Positions 36,887-46,480 are shown, counted from the first letter of the stretch. The stretch is 64,000 nt of DNA from Desulfobacteraceae bacterium Eth-SRB2 (GCA_004193595.1 RPGQ01000080.1:10906-74905), one strand, 5' to 3'. Made by a program: numbers and translations. The notes: generated by a model not told the origin, from the sequence alone.

Positions 36887-37663
36887 TTGACCGATACAAG
36901 CACACACACCAAGCTGGCAGCCTACTACATGAAGAAAGGCATCCATCCAGAGAAATTCGATTGTCAGCACAAGAACTTTTGCAGGAAATATGCTTTCAAA
37001 GGCAATATGACCGAAGCAAAAATGAGCATGGTTGGTAGCCAATACGGTAGCAGCTACCCAAAGCTTTGTGTGGTATCCCTTGATCCGCCTTCTGGTGCTA
37101 CGGGCGAGTTTGCCGAACCTTATAAAAGAACCACAGAGTATATGGCAAAACACGAGGATAGGAACTACACCATCAAACGAACTGGCCCACATTGGTCGAT
37201 GACGCTTATCATAATTAAGGACATATTATGCCAATTCGGCTACAAATCGCAACGTGGCTCAGCTGTTGTTGAGGAGAGCTATGCTGGACGTCCAATTGAG
37301 AATGTTGAGCCTTATTTTGCACATGTCAATATTGCTAAATGTTCTATGAATAACCCAGGCAAAAAGAAAGCGAATAGGGCAGTTCATGAAAGATGTAGTA
37401 GTTCCTATTTGCTCGGGGAACTTCGGATTCTTAAGCCCGACGTTTTGCTAACACAGGGGGACCTGACCAATGAGATTATGGGTATTCTGCTGATGAACCG
37501 CCCGTTTTTGAAAAATGAGCTACCGTCTGCTTTCGATACAACCATAGAAAAACAATCGGTTCTATGGTTGCCAATGCCTCACCCATCTTATGGTGGAATT
37601 TCAACACTTCGGAAATACTGGACGTTTTATGTTCATGCAATCCAAGATTGGAAGAATTTATAA
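36887..37663 (+). CDS. Uracil-DNA-glycosylase superfamily-like protein
   Basis: A TTG start (GGGAG upstream) gives 258 residues. Motifs in the family-4/5 order are KLCVVSLDPPSG (motif A region), HVNIAKCSMNNPGKK followed by HERCSSSYLLGELRILKPDVLLTQG, and LPMPHPSYGG (HPS motif). Four cysteines (two in FDCQHKNFC, then KC and RC) match the [4Fe-4S] ligand pattern of family 4. The catalytic pocket is too divergent to assign a lesion. It stands alone among transposon remnants, so a mobile-element cargo role (defence or repair) is possible. Confidence 0.6.
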   Translation: MTDTSTHTKLAAYYMKKGIHPEKFDCQHKNFCRKYAFKGNMTEAKMSMVGSQYGSSYPKLCVVSLDPPSGATGEFAEPYKRTTEYMAKHEDRNYTIKRTGPHWSMTLIIIKDILCQFGYKSQRGSAVVEESYAGRPIENVEPYFAHVNIAKCSMNNPGKKKANRAVHERCSSSYLLGELRILKPDVLLTQGDLTNEIMGILLMNRPFLKNELPSAFDTTIEKQSVLWLPMPHPSYGGISTLRKYWTFYVHAIQDWKNL

Positions 37664-37776
37664 TAATATGCTTTTCACCTATTTTCATCTAACAGGCGTG
37701 TGAACCAACCTACCAAGATAAATCTTCCCTATATTCCATCATTCAGCAATCACTCTTTAACAACCCTCTCGGACTT

Positions 37777-38167
37777 TCAATCAAGCAGATCATATCCTTC
37801 AAAATTCAAACCATACATCCGCTCCAGATCCCGTTTCCTAAATTCTCGCGGATCATACAAAATATGACATTCACAAGTAATCGGTCGCTGTAGATATTCC
37901 TTTAAAAAATCACTTTCGGACCTCAAAATCATCAAGCCCTTGCTCCAGGCAATAACGTTCAAGGTGTTTAAAAGGCACCCAGTCTGGATTTAATTTTGTG
38001 TGTGCCTGACCGCAGGTGTAACGTTGTTCGCCTTCGACTGTGATTGTTTGATAATTGTCTTTGAGAATTTGCCGGAATTCGCGGAGGAATTTTTCCAGGT
38101 TTTCGGGAACGGATAGGTATAAGTTGGTCATATGGACGCTGCGTATTTTGGGTAGTTTTGGTTCCAT
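37777..38167 (-). pseudogene. Hypothetical protein gene with probable frameshift
   Basis: The N-terminal frame (38167-37910) begins MEPKLPKIRSVHMTNLYLSV and ends DDFEVRK. A second frame continues the same helical, charged style (SESDFLKEYLQRPITCECHI ... YGLNFEGYDLLD) to 37777 without a start of its own. One base change at about 37915-37925 would join them into about 130 residues. No family is recognised. Confidence 0.45.
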
Positions 38168-38485
38168 GGGTAGATGCCTCTTTTGAATTTTGTTCGGCGC
38201 GCCGCAGCAAGTTGATGGCGTTGTCTTATTAAGTTCCGGGATGCCATGAAATGAAAAATGGTTTTGATGGGGAAAAATTAGAACAGGTGGAAGATCGGGT
38301 TTAAAGCAGAATTCGGGTTCGGAAATGTATATTATTTGGGGTTCTGCAGTTGGATATGAAAAATATCAATCAACCTTTCTACGTTAAACGGAAAAATTGA
38401 ATGAGTGGTATTAATATGTTTACAATTTATTTTTGGGTTTTGTTTCACCATTGCCACCTTTTTCCATTTGGCGTGAATGGATTGG

Positions 38486-38995
38486 TTAGATCAAATTCTG
38501 GCTCATCGCTCTCATCTTCATACCGGCGAAATACTGTTTTAATTTCTTCACAAATCCATAACCTCCGAGGGCAAATGATTGCTCAAAAATCTCTGATTTT
38601 TCATTGATGTCGCCGGATAACCAAGCATATGCGGGTACACTCTCCGGCTGGGTTGGTAGATCTGCTCCGTCAAAAAAATCAAAAGCATAGGTATCTGGAT
38701 GGAGTTTTCCCCCAACTTTAACATGAAAATTGAAACTTCCGGACTTCTTGTACCATTTAATAAGGCCATCCTTTGATACAACCAGGGCGCAGGGCTCTTT
38801 AGAAAATCCGATATAGCGTAGTGCTGTTGCTGTCAAAGTTGTCCTGAATTCCTTAGCGATTTCACTGATCTTGTCCATGGTTGGCTGACCAGGCTTAAGG
38901 AATCTAAAAAAAATTTCTCGCGGCATCAGAAGGCTTGCAGCAAACTCATTTGGGTGCAGTTTTTCCCCTCTCCCACTTTGTTTGACTGATATCAT
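38486..38995 (-). pseudogene. ImmA/IrrE-like metallopeptidase remnant (N-terminus missing)
   Basis: The frame keeps the HPNEFAASLLMP motif that follows the HExxH site in ImmA/IrrE proteins and the helical TATALRYIGF part, but the zinc motif itself is absent because the frame is cut at 38995 by the adjoining transposase gene. The C-terminal 100 residues resemble the usual tail of these regulators of phage and ICE repression. It is a remnant of a toxin-antitoxin or phage-type module. Confidence 0.65.
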
Positions 38996-40428
38996 TAATT
39001 AAGTCCATATGTTGGAAGCTCCATTGCTTCTTTGCTTTTTAAGAAAAAGTTTTCATTCAAACGTTGCGCTTGCCGACTTGTTTTATCATGCACAAAGTCG
39101 ATAAATGCATCCCAGTCATCGTTTACCTCTATGCATCGTAACTGGAGCAACGCTTCTGCCCGTTCTTTGATCCATCTCATGCCACCGCTAACAAACCTTT
39201 TGGCAATGACATAATTTACAGCGCCCTCAACAGCTCCGGAAGAAATCTCTAAATCCTTCTCCTGTAAAGTTTTATAATCCATCTTATCAATGCGTTTATT
39301 AAGATAGTTTCTTATCTTTTCCAAGCGTTCCCGGCGGCTTTTATTACCAGGACCTCGCCGGGGAAGTAATCCAAGACGTTTATCAAGTTCATCGACAATT
39401 GCTGAAGCACGTCCATCATAAAGAAAATCCTTTTGGGCCTCGACCCATTCAATAAGTTCATCACTCCCTTCTTTATAAAGACAAGCACCTGCTTTCCAGA
39501 GATATTCCGTAACATGGAAAATATCTATGGTATGGATGGCTTCAGAGAAAAAATCCTCCACATAGCAGTCCAAATCGTTATCCCCATCTGTAACAATCTG
39601 GACCAATTTCCCGCTTTTTTTTGTAAAACCACGTTTATCAGCTTCGCAGCGGGCGATGGCAACAGCATGACGTTTTGGGGCATATGAAGCATAGACCTTC
39701 TTGTTGATAGGGCCTTCCAATAAACCGTCATCCGTGCGTTTCAGCGTATACATGACCACTATTGTGGACATCTTTGCATTTTTGGATTTATCTCCCTTCT
39801 TCTTGCGCTTCTTGGATCCTCGACGCTTACGAGCAGCTTTGCCCCGGTGCCGCTGTGACCCCGGATGTAGATTCTTGACTCTTTTACCACGTCTCTTTTT
39901 TAACTCCTCTTCCGTGGCTGTAGGGGTGCCTTTACTGTCTATCTGAATGATAAGAACATCCCCATCATTTTTAGGAGCTGGAGCTGATTCAAACCACTGA
40001 CAAGTATGTTTGCCCAAACCCAAGACCATCTCTTCAATGGTTTTCTGGCATGGGGACCATTGAAGAAATGTGCTCAATACCAGAACGGTCTGCGCATAGC
40101 TCATTTTTGTTGCAAGCCTGACCGCATAACTGCGTACCAGCATGCTGAAACCATCCCAAGGTAAGCCCAGTTCAATATCTAACGGATAGTATCCACCACC
40201 AAATTTACCCCGATAAATGTGAGTACGCCAATACCGAACCTTGCCAAATACCGTGCCAATAAGACGATCCTTTAAACCTTGACGCTTACATCCACTCTCT
40301 GTATGTGTGAGCTTACAATGATCCTCACGCATACATAAAAACAAGGAAATAAACAGCCTGCCCAATTCATAAACTTTGGAAACTAACTGTTTCTCAAATT
40401 TCAAAAAGTAGATGGACTTGCACGTCAA
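38995..40428 (-). CDS. ISKra4-family transposase
   Basis: The 477-residue frame contains FGKVRYWRTHIYRG, a basic RHRGKAARKRRGSKKRKKKG stretch, IVTDGDNDLDCYVEDFF, and the family ending SGAVEGAVNYVIAKRF, SGGMRWIKERAEALLQLRCIEVN. The frame is open about 117 bases further upstream, to about 40545, without a normal start. The stop codon is at 38995. The octamer TGATATCA flanks the segment at 38987-38994 and 40555-40562, which may be a target duplication, although it is palindromic and no clear inverted repeats adjoin it. Confidence 0.85.
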   Translation of the reverse strand: MTCKSIYFLKFEKQLVSKVYELGRLFISLFLCMREDHCKLTHTESGCKRQGLKDRLIGTVFGKVRYWRTHIYRGKFGGGYYPLDIELGLPWDGFSMLVRSYAVRLATKMSYAQTVLVLSTFLQWSPCQKTIEEMVLGLGKHTCQWFESAPAPKNDGDVLIIQIDSKGTPTATEEELKKRRGKRVKNLHPGSQRHRGKAARKRRGSKKRKKKGDKSKNAKMSTIVVMYTLKRTDDGLLEGPINKKVYASYAPKRHAVAIARCEADKRGFTKKSGKLVQIVTDGDNDLDCYVEDFFSEAIHTIDIFHVTEYLWKAGACLYKEGSDELIEWVEAQKDFLYDGRASAIVDELDKRLGLLPRRGPGNKSRRERLEKIRNYLNKRIDKMDYKTLQEKDLEISSGAVEGAVNYVIAKRFVSGGMRWIKERAEALLQLRCIEVNDDWDAFIDFVHDKTSRQAQRLNENFFLKSKEAMELPTYGLN

Positions 40429-40698
40429 TACCCAGACGACTACATCTTCAATTTGTTGATCTATTTCCTCCTTTATCTCTTGGATAGATTCTGAAACCGT
40501 TATGTCCGGTGCTGATTCTGTAACATGACAAGCACTGTAATGTTTTTAACCATATGATATCACTCCATATAAATAGTTGTTCATGCGGGTTTTCCATAAC
40601 GCAGAGTTTTTGCATAATAACATACACAATTTAGATAACTTTGTCCCGAAAAAAATGAATTTAGCCAGTTTTTTTGAGAAAACCGTCATATAATTCCA

Positions 40699-41160
40699 TT
40701 ATCGTCTTCTTGGGCTACCACAATGTTCACAAGGAAGTGTTACTCCATAAGTGCATTTATTACATTCTTTACAGTGCCACTCCCTCCAATCTCTGCATGT
40801 TCCACAAATTTTACAATGCCATGTACAACTATCTTGTACTACTTCATCCCAACAAAAAGAATACCAGTATACTTCACCACATTTTGAACAACTGTAATCC
40901 CCCATGAGCTTTTTTAATGGCACTTCTTCACAACCACAGGGAAGTTCATATTTCTCTTCCAGTTCATCTTTCGACAACTCTGTGTATTCTTCAATATTTT
41001 GCAGAGCGCAAATTGAAAGATCTTCTATGTCCACTCCATTGAACGGATTATTACAATCAGTACATCCGCAGTTCTCATCACAAGGTTCATTATTTCTAAA
41101 ACAAATACAGCGCCGATTACGACAACCTGTTTTGCATCTGCAATGTACGGCCTTTTCCAT
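40699..41160 (-). CDS. Cysteine-rich protein with tesmin/TSO1-like CXC motif and zinc ribbons
   Basis: The 153-residue protein has 29 Cys. Residues about 7-38 follow the CXC spacing C-x-C-x3-C-x4-C-x-C-F-x6-C-x3-C-x-C-x2-C-x-N ([22 protein letters not shown]) that defines the DNA-binding CXC domain of eukaryotic tesmin/TSO1 proteins. The rest has [29 protein letters not shown] and CEHCG, i.e. several zinc ribbons. It lies 33 bp downstream of a transposase gene on the same strand, so it may be an accessory DNA-binding protein of that element. Confidence 0.7.
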   Translation of the reverse strand: MEKAVHCRCKTGCRNRRCICFRNNEPCDENCGCTDCNNPFNGVDIEDLSICALQNIEEYTELSKDELEEKYELPCGCEEVPLKKLMGDYSCSKCGEVYWYSFCWDEVVQDSCTWHCKICGTCRDWREWHCKECNKCTYGVTLPCEHCGSPRRR

Positions 41161-41193
41161 TAATTATCTGCCTATTACTTTAAAACGTATCTC

Positions 41194-42354
41194 TTAAAAT
41201 AAAAATTGAACTATGGGAGATGAGAGTATCTGCGCCCAACTCATACCGTTATCTTTTTGACGATTTGAAACAAGTAGATCGTTCATCTTTTCCCCAATAT
41301 TGCTCGAATTCCGAAGACCAAGCCTTTTGCGTAATTCATAATTTGGGATACGCGGTTTATTGCGTTTCAAATACTCTATTAATTTAACAATACGAAATTC
41401 AGCCTTGATATTTGAGGGATCAATACTTTCAAGGTATGCAACGGCTTTATCCGTAAGTCCATGCCACAACAATGGCATGAGTTTTTCGAGCGTCGCATTC
41501 CGGATATCTCTGCCTTTCATACCCATGCTCAGTTGTTCTTTACACTTCTTTTCAAGATGGTACCAGTCGAGGATGATTTGGATATTATCGTACCATCGAT
41601 AAAATTTTAAAATTGTATCATTTAATACTTTATGGCCGTCCGTGAAAATCTGTAATCGTTTACCGAACAAAGAATTGGACAAAAGCAATGCATTTAAAAA
41701 CCATAAAGTCGTTTTGATGCTATCGCCGTTCAGTACATATCTTTCTCTCTCGGATTCAACATGAGCGACGGTATCATGAACGTATTTGCGATCATGCTGA
41801 GTAACTTTGGGGCTTTCACGTGTATCCTTTTGCCTCTTGGGGGTTACGTCATCTATGCTTATATTAACGGCCATATTCGGATCTTCGAAAAGCACCGGAT
41901 TGTTTAGCATTTCAATTGGATTATAGTCAGTACTGCTTGTTTCGAGAGCTTCCATTATCTTTTCCATGGGCAACGTAACCGGTTGCTCTCCTCGAGAAAT
42001 CGCTCGATTTATGCACTCGCCGTCTGCTGTAAAGTTGTCCTGGTTTATATCATTGGCTTTTTTCTTTAAGTGCTCAATCAAGGCCGCTCCTTCTTTATTC
42101 GTGTTTTCATGCAATGTGCGAAGCGGTGTCCCATTTTCTTCCTGATATCGGACATGATTGATCAGTTTCGTTGTTTTTCGAAACGAACGATCTGTATCAC
42201 CCATAATTATCGCCAGCTCCTTAAAGCCGCTGGTTAAATAGAGTTGCTTAGGCTTTAAAGGATCGAAGGCCATTTTTGCACTGTCATATTCGATTCCTTG
42301 CCTGTTGCTGGCTGAGTGGGTCTCAAACTCAATACGCCCTACGGCGCCATCCAC
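41194..42354 (-). CDS. DDE-type transposase, probably fused to orfA before duplication
   Basis: The 386-residue protein contains NISIDDVTPKRQK, LQIFTDGHKVLNDTILKFY, ILDWYHLEKKCKEQLS and, at the end, NDLLVSNRQKDNGMSW, the pattern of a DDE transposase whose C-terminus is short. The family was not settled (it resembles ISLre2/UPF0236-type proteins). The start is likely artificial: removing one copy of a 13-bp tandem repeat at about 42360-42385 links the frame to the preceding small frame. Confidence 0.7.
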   Translation of the reverse strand: MDGAVGRIEFETHSASNRQGIEYDSAKMAFDPLKPKQLYLTSGFKELAIIMGDTDRSFRKTTKLINHVRYQEENGTPLRTLHENTNKEGAALIEHLKKKANDINQDNFTADGECINRAISRGEQPVTLPMEKIMEALETSSTDYNPIEMLNNPVLFEDPNMAVNISIDDVTPKRQKDTRESPKVTQHDRKYVHDTVAHVESERERYVLNGDSIKTTLWFLNALLLSNSLFGKRLQIFTDGHKVLNDTILKFYRWYDNIQIILDWYHLEKKCKEQLSMGMKGRDIRNATLEKLMPLLWHGLTDKAVAYLESIDPSNIKAEFRIVKLIEYLKRNKPRIPNYELRKRLGLRNSSNIGEKMNDLLVSNRQKDNGMSWAQILSSPIVQFLF

Positions 42355-42414
42355 CCGATAAGGGTGATTGTTTAGGGTGATTGTTTGTCATCAATAAACC
42401 GTCTCGTGAGTGAA

Positions 42415-42640
42415 TTAGGACTTTTTTTTTGACACGGCTTCCAAATGACGCGAAATAGCTTCTCTTATTGCGGGAAATGCTGTTTTAAGTAGCGCAATTT
42501 CGCAATTGTCGATGCTCTCCCCGTCATTTTCGCTAATGGTAAACTTATAGCTCCCATCTTCCAATTCGATGGGAGAAGAAGTCAATTTCTTCATCACATT
42601 CAACAAAATTAACCATGACATTGATTTTGTATTTGCTCAT
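42415..42640 (-). pseudogene. Small orfA of the same element, frameshifted
   Basis: The ATG at 42640 (GGAG upstream) gives MSKYKINVMVNFVECDEEID. One base change near 42578 continues into SPIELEDGSYKFTISE and ends SRHLEAVSKKKS at a run of nine A (42422-42430). A -1 slip there would read VLIHSRDGLLMTNNHP and, without the 13-bp duplication, into the transposase. It is therefore the 5' part of a two-frame transposase. Confidence 0.55.
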
Positions 42641-42738
42641 TTGGTAGTCTCCGTCCCAGGTGTTAGAGATATTGATCTACCTAAACATCGCATATGTCAT
42701 AGATAATGTCCAGCCCTTTCTGACATTTTTTCAGTATC

Positions 42739-43602
42739 TTATATCACATTTGAACGAAACTGAAATCTTTCATAATATTTGGTCCGCTCAGGTCGAAATT
42801 GTTTGAGGATGGGTTCTCGCATCTGTTGCCACATTAGGCGAATACGGTTCACGTACGGCGACGGTTCACGTGTCGGCAGGATCAGATTAACTGTGTCTTC
42901 AAATGGATTTTTTTCACGAATGTCGTAGTCTGCGGTTTGCATTGTTTTGACAATATCGTCGGCAATACGGTTACGTCCGATATTTCGGAACGAACCTGCA
43001 AGACGGCCGGCAACCGTGGTTTGTCCACCTTCAAGGAGCAATGCAAGCACATCAGATGCATCGCGCACCATGGCCAGAGCCGCGCGAGCGTCCGTCGCGT
43101 TATTTAAAAAGAATCCGGATCCGCAGCTCGCCAGACCCGCAGGTACAGAGAACAGTCGCAGGCCGTCCTTCTCTGAAACTTGTCCAGCCGAGGGCAGGGC
43201 CGCACGCGTTTCGAATAAAGACGTGTTATGTGGCAGTATTGTGATCTTGTTGCGGGCCTTTGGTGAGCGTACAAGCAATTGGCGTGGAACCGCTATGTTC
43301 CCGACATGCAGCAATAGCGACTGCCCAGGAGAGAGACTCCAATTCGTCCCAAAACGCTCCTTCAAATAGACTGCACAAAAGCCCCAGAACGATGCGTACC
43401 ACGCAGTGCTCTCCCCCGCGACCTCATCCGGACGGACAGGAATATACCAGCCCTTCATGACCACCTGCAAGAAGCCGTTTTTGACCAGGCGTTCACGATG
43501 CGTCCGGGTCAGATCACCCGAACGAACGACGACGACACCTCGCTCTTGTAATGCTCGCAGGACCTCAAGGGATTCAGCCAGTTTTTTATGTGGGCTAGCC
43601 AT
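42739..43602 (-). pseudogene. AbiEi-like N-terminal half of a Fic protein, C-terminal Fic domain lost
   Basis: The 287-residue frame starts MASPHKKLAESLEVLRALQE and carries the AbiEi/antitoxin-like winged-helix region (GVVVVRSGDLTRTHRERLVKNGFLQVVMKGWYIPV) found at the N-terminus of large Fic-family proteins. It matches that family down to VNRIRLMWQQMREPILKQF, then stops; the usual C-terminal 200 residues with the HPFxDGNGR Fic motif are missing. It may still function as a DNA-binding antitoxin half or be simply truncated. Upstream lie five 24-bp-spaced repeats. Confidence 0.75.
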
Positions 43603-43625
43603 AATAGTTAACTCTCGTTCTTTCG

Positions 43626-43728
43626 TTAGCTTTTTACGCAGTACAATTATTAGCTTTTAGTGCAGTGCTAAACTTAGCTTGTTTAGTTGTGTCATGATTA
43701 GCTTATTTTGTCGAGTTCTTTTTAGCTT
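43626..43728. promoter_or_regulatory. Five iterons TTAGCTT with exact 24-bp period
   Basis: TTAGCTT starts at 43626, 43650, 43674, 43698 and 43722, each 24 bp apart. The array ends 24 bp from the AbiEi-Fic start codon. Spacing of little over two helical turns puts all sites on about one DNA face. It is probably an operator for the AbiEi-type domain. Confidence 0.75.
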
Positions 43729-43887
43729 ATTCTGTTATGGCTTGCTGTGGGACGTTCGGCCACAGAGCAAGTCGCTTGGGGTTGGTGGTAACATGCTATA
43801 ATAATTATAAAAGTGGTTTAAAACAGGCGCTAAAATCGTCTTAAACCACTCTTTTTGGGCCCAAAAGAAACCTGTTAAGCCAAATAG

Positions 43888-43995
43888 TTTCCATCCAGAA
43901 ATTGCTCTTTTCCGCAATCTCTGCGCCTTTATGCTTACGTGTTCGTTGATGGAAAAAATATCAACCTTGAGTTGTTAAGACAGGGCTTAAATCGG
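43888..43995 (+). pseudogene. Fragment of a nuclease gene behind a repeat fragment
   Basis: From 43927 the frame reads LYAYVFVDGKNINLELLRQG, nearly identical to residues 100-120 of the nuclease-fold protein at 49372-49854. It has neither start nor the rest of the domain. The preceding bases 43888-43925 are the repeat shared with 7149-7190. The gap 43729-44098 holds nothing else except a promoter for the Fic gene. Confidence 0.65.
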
Positions 43996-44025
43996 CAAAA
44001 AGATCGGCAGAAAAATCGCTTTAAC

Positions 44026-44054
44026 TTGACTTTATATTAAATTTCTATTTTAAT
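44026..44054 (+). promoter_or_regulatory. Promoter of the Fic gene
   Basis: TTGACT (44026-44031), a 17-base spacer and TTTAAT (44049-44054) lie 45 bases before the start codon. Confidence 0.5.
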
Positions 44055-44098
44055 ACTGATAAGTTAAAAAAATATAAATTGGCAGAAAAATCGGCAAA

Positions 44099-45292
44099 AT
44101 GTTTCATCCAACTCATAAAATGACCCCCCAGATGCCGGAAGCCGGCGGGGACCTTTCCGACCTTGCGCTGGACGTCTTTCGCAAGTCCGCATCCTTGGGC
44201 GGGCGGTTGCATCCGATCACCCGCAAGGCGCTGGTCGAGTTTTTACGGCTGACAAACAGCTATTATTCGAACCTAATTGAAGGTCACTACTCCCACCCGG
44301 TCGACATCGAGCGAGCCATGAACGACGACTTTGCAGCAGAGCCGGCCGTCCGCAACCGGCAGATGGAGGCCCGAGTTCATGTCGAGGTGCAAAAAATCAT
44401 CGAGGCAAAAAGTGAAGCTGGCGAGATCCGGGTTTGCACCTCTGAGTTTATTTGCTTGATCCACCGTCTTTTTTACGAGGGGCTTCCCAAAGCGCTTTGG
44501 ATCGTCCGAAACCAAGAGACCGGCGAAGATCAGGAAGTGATACCCGGCCATTTTCGGCAAGCCACCGTAACGGTCGGCCGGCACATTCCACCGGGTCCGG
44601 AAGAGATTGCCGGGCTCATGGAAAGATTTGTTGAGGTCTATGCTCCTGAATCCCACCGGGGAATTGACCGGCTGCTTGCCGCTGCCGCTTCTCATCACCG
44701 GCTTGCCTGGATACATCCGTTTTTGGACGGAAACGGCCGGGTGACCCGACTGTTTACCGGCTGCTATCTGATTCATTCGGATATGGACGGCTACGGCCTT
44801 TGGACGATCATCCGGGGATTCGCCCGGTATCGGGACCGTTATATTCAACATCTGGCGGATGCCGACGCCCCCAAACAAGCGGATGTAAACGGCCGCGGGC
44901 ACCTGACCCAGCGAGGCCTTGATCGGTTTTGCCTCTTTTTTCTGGAAACCTGCATGGATCAGATCACATTCATGGGAACCCTCTTGGATATCGACGGCAT
45001 GGTGGACCGGCTCCGGGGCTACATCGAACTTCGGAACCAAAAGATGGTCCCCGGCGTTTTGCCGATCAAGCCTGAGGCGTTTTTCCTTTTGCGCGAGGCG
45101 TTTTTAGCCGGCGAGTTTGCCCGGGGCGAGGCAGCCCGAATCACCGGCCTTGGCCAAAGAACCGCCCGTCAGGTTTTGCGCCGGCTCACCGATGAAGGAC
45201 TACTGGTGTCCGATACCCCGAAAGCCCCGGTTCGCCTGGCGTTTTCTGCGGCAACCTCCAGGTATTGGTTTCCGGACCTGATTTCAGAATAG
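44099..45292 (+). CDS. Fic family protein (AMPylase-type)
   Basis: The 397-residue protein has the Fic core HHRLAWIHPFLDGNGRVTR (His about residue 206), so the catalytic His and the Asp-Gly-Asn-Gly-Arg loop are intact. An autoinhibitory alpha-inh motif of the S/TxxxE(G/N) type is seen upstream (SNLIEG, about residues 57-62), which marks a class II self-inhibited Fic. A C-terminal winged-helix region (FARGEAARITGLGQRTARQVLRRL) suggests DNA binding. It transfers AMP or related groups to Ser/Thr/Tyr of an unknown target. GC content is visibly higher than that of its neighbours, consistent with transfer. Confidence 0.9.
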   Translation: MFHPTHKMTPQMPEAGGDLSDLALDVFRKSASLGGRLHPITRKALVEFLRLTNSYYSNLIEGHYSHPVDIERAMNDDFAAEPAVRNRQMEARVHVEVQKIIEAKSEAGEIRVCTSEFICLIHRLFYEGLPKALWIVRNQETGEDQEVIPGHFRQATVTVGRHIPPGPEEIAGLMERFVEVYAPESHRGIDRLLAAAASHHRLAWIHPFLDGNGRVTRLFTGCYLIHSDMDGYGLWTIIRGFARYRDRYIQHLADADAPKQADVNGRGHLTQRGLDRFCLFFLETCMDQITFMGTLLDIDGMVDRLRGYIELRNQKMVPGVLPIKPEAFFLLREAFLAGEFARGEAARITGLGQRTARQVLRRLTDEGLLVSDTPKAPVRLAFSAATSRYWFPDLISE

Positions 45293-45463
45293 AGTCCAAC
45301 AGATAAACCTCATTACAGGTATAAAAGAGGAAGCCGAGGAGGTGGTAAACTTATTCTTCAATGAAATGGCTGAAAAAAAGATTAACTTTCAGGTTTATTT
45401 GGAGGTAAGCTCCAGATATGAATCAATCTAACCCGCCCATACCCCTATATCAAGTCTTTGATG

Positions 45464-46015
45464 CTAATCTCCCAGCATGGTTTTAATCGGGATCAGGCTG
45501 TCGGTGTGACCGGTCTTTTGCAGTACGCCCATGATTGATCGGAAACACTCCCGGATGATGGCTGTTTTAGAATTGGGAGAGGACATCTGTGCATCGATGG
45601 ACTTTAAATCGGCCATCAACTCAGCCAAAGAATCAAAATCCAACCTTTTTTCACCCAGTTGGCTTTTTAAATCCAAGACAATTCGTTCCACGGCCTGACA
45701 GGCGGCTTCATTCAAAACCGGGGTATTCCCGAGCACGAGTCCCGGATCGCCCTTGGTGGTGATCGAGGCCCCTAATTGTTGGGCTTCGGCCACGCCGTCA
45801 CCCGTAATTCCCATGCCGCCGCTAAGGGTCTTAATTTCAGCAAGTCCGGTACCAAAAAGATTTTCGGCCGTCCGGGTGGATGCTTCTCGATCAAGTCCCA
45901 GCGTTTCACCGATATCGAACCAGGAAACCGTGGCGGAAGGATCTCCCTGGGTTTGAAGATACAGTTCCACAAGAAACAGGGGCGACTTTTCTTTGACATC
46001 ATCCAAAGTAAACAT
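45464..46015 (-). CDS. Hypothetical protein with winged-helix-like N-terminus
   Basis: The 183-residue protein starts MFTLDDVKEKSPLFLVELYLQ. Residues 30-75 look like an HTH (WFDIGETLGLDREASTRTAENLFGTGLAEI), then a Gly-rich turn (GGMGITGDGV) and a helical C-terminus. No family is recognised. It may be a small transcription factor. The gap 45293-45463 upstream of its end holds a short open frame (LITGIKEEAEEVVNLFFNEM) of no clear status. Confidence 0.6.
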   Translation of the reverse strand: MFTLDDVKEKSPLFLVELYLQTQGDPSATVSWFDIGETLGLDREASTRTAENLFGTGLAEIKTLSGGMGITGDGVAEAQQLGASITTKGDPGLVLGNTPVLNEAACQAVERIVLDLKSQLGEKRLDFDSLAELMADLKSIDAQMSSPNSKTAIIRECFRSIMGVLQKTGHTDSLIPIKTMLGD

Positions 46016-46220
46016 TAAATTTACACCCTTCAGGTTAAATGGTCGATAAAATTCGCCTGTGGATCAGGAACCATAAAATTATCGTCCGGATTTGTTTAAT
46101 AAATTAATCCAAATAGGGGAAACTAAGGATAACTTCCGGCATTGTCAACCAAACCCACCGAGCCGGTCAGGCACTTAAACAGGAAATTTAATAGAACCGT
46201 TCGAATTTACTGTGTTTTAT

Positions 46221-46480
46221 TATTGGGTTCTAAAAAACCTGATCCTCAGGGCCAAGCCTGTCCCGCATCGCGGGAGTCAGAGATCAATGGCTCTGCCCTT
46301 ATAAATCAACCGGAGTAATGGAGTAATGGAGTATTGAAGTGTTGATTTTAAAAAAAGAGCTTTAAATTTTCAGATTTTCTCCAGGGATCTGTTTTCTGAG
46401 AGCGATGAAAAAAGGGGTTTCTTCCATTACTCCGTAAATCGTTAAATGCCGGCAAACTAAATCCCCCCTGGACCCGGATT
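46221..46480 (-). repeat. Interspersed repeat family A, copy 2 (inverted)
   Basis: It matches 56389-56690 in reverse complement, including CCTGTCCCGCATCGCGGG, AATCAACCGGAGTAATGGAG and AAACTAAATCCCCCCTGGACC. Confidence 0.85.

Noticed and set aside
38987..40562. TGATATCA direct repeats as ISKra4 target duplication
   Set aside because: The octamer is palindromic and no inverted ends adjoin it, and joining the flanks does not restore the ImmA frame with confidence.
43735..43917. 60-codon minus-strand frame
   Set aside because: Overlaps a repeat fragment; no support.
44273..45040. 255-codon minus-strand frame inside the Fic gene
   Set aside because: Antisense shadow caused by high GC of the Fic gene; the plus frame has all family motifs.
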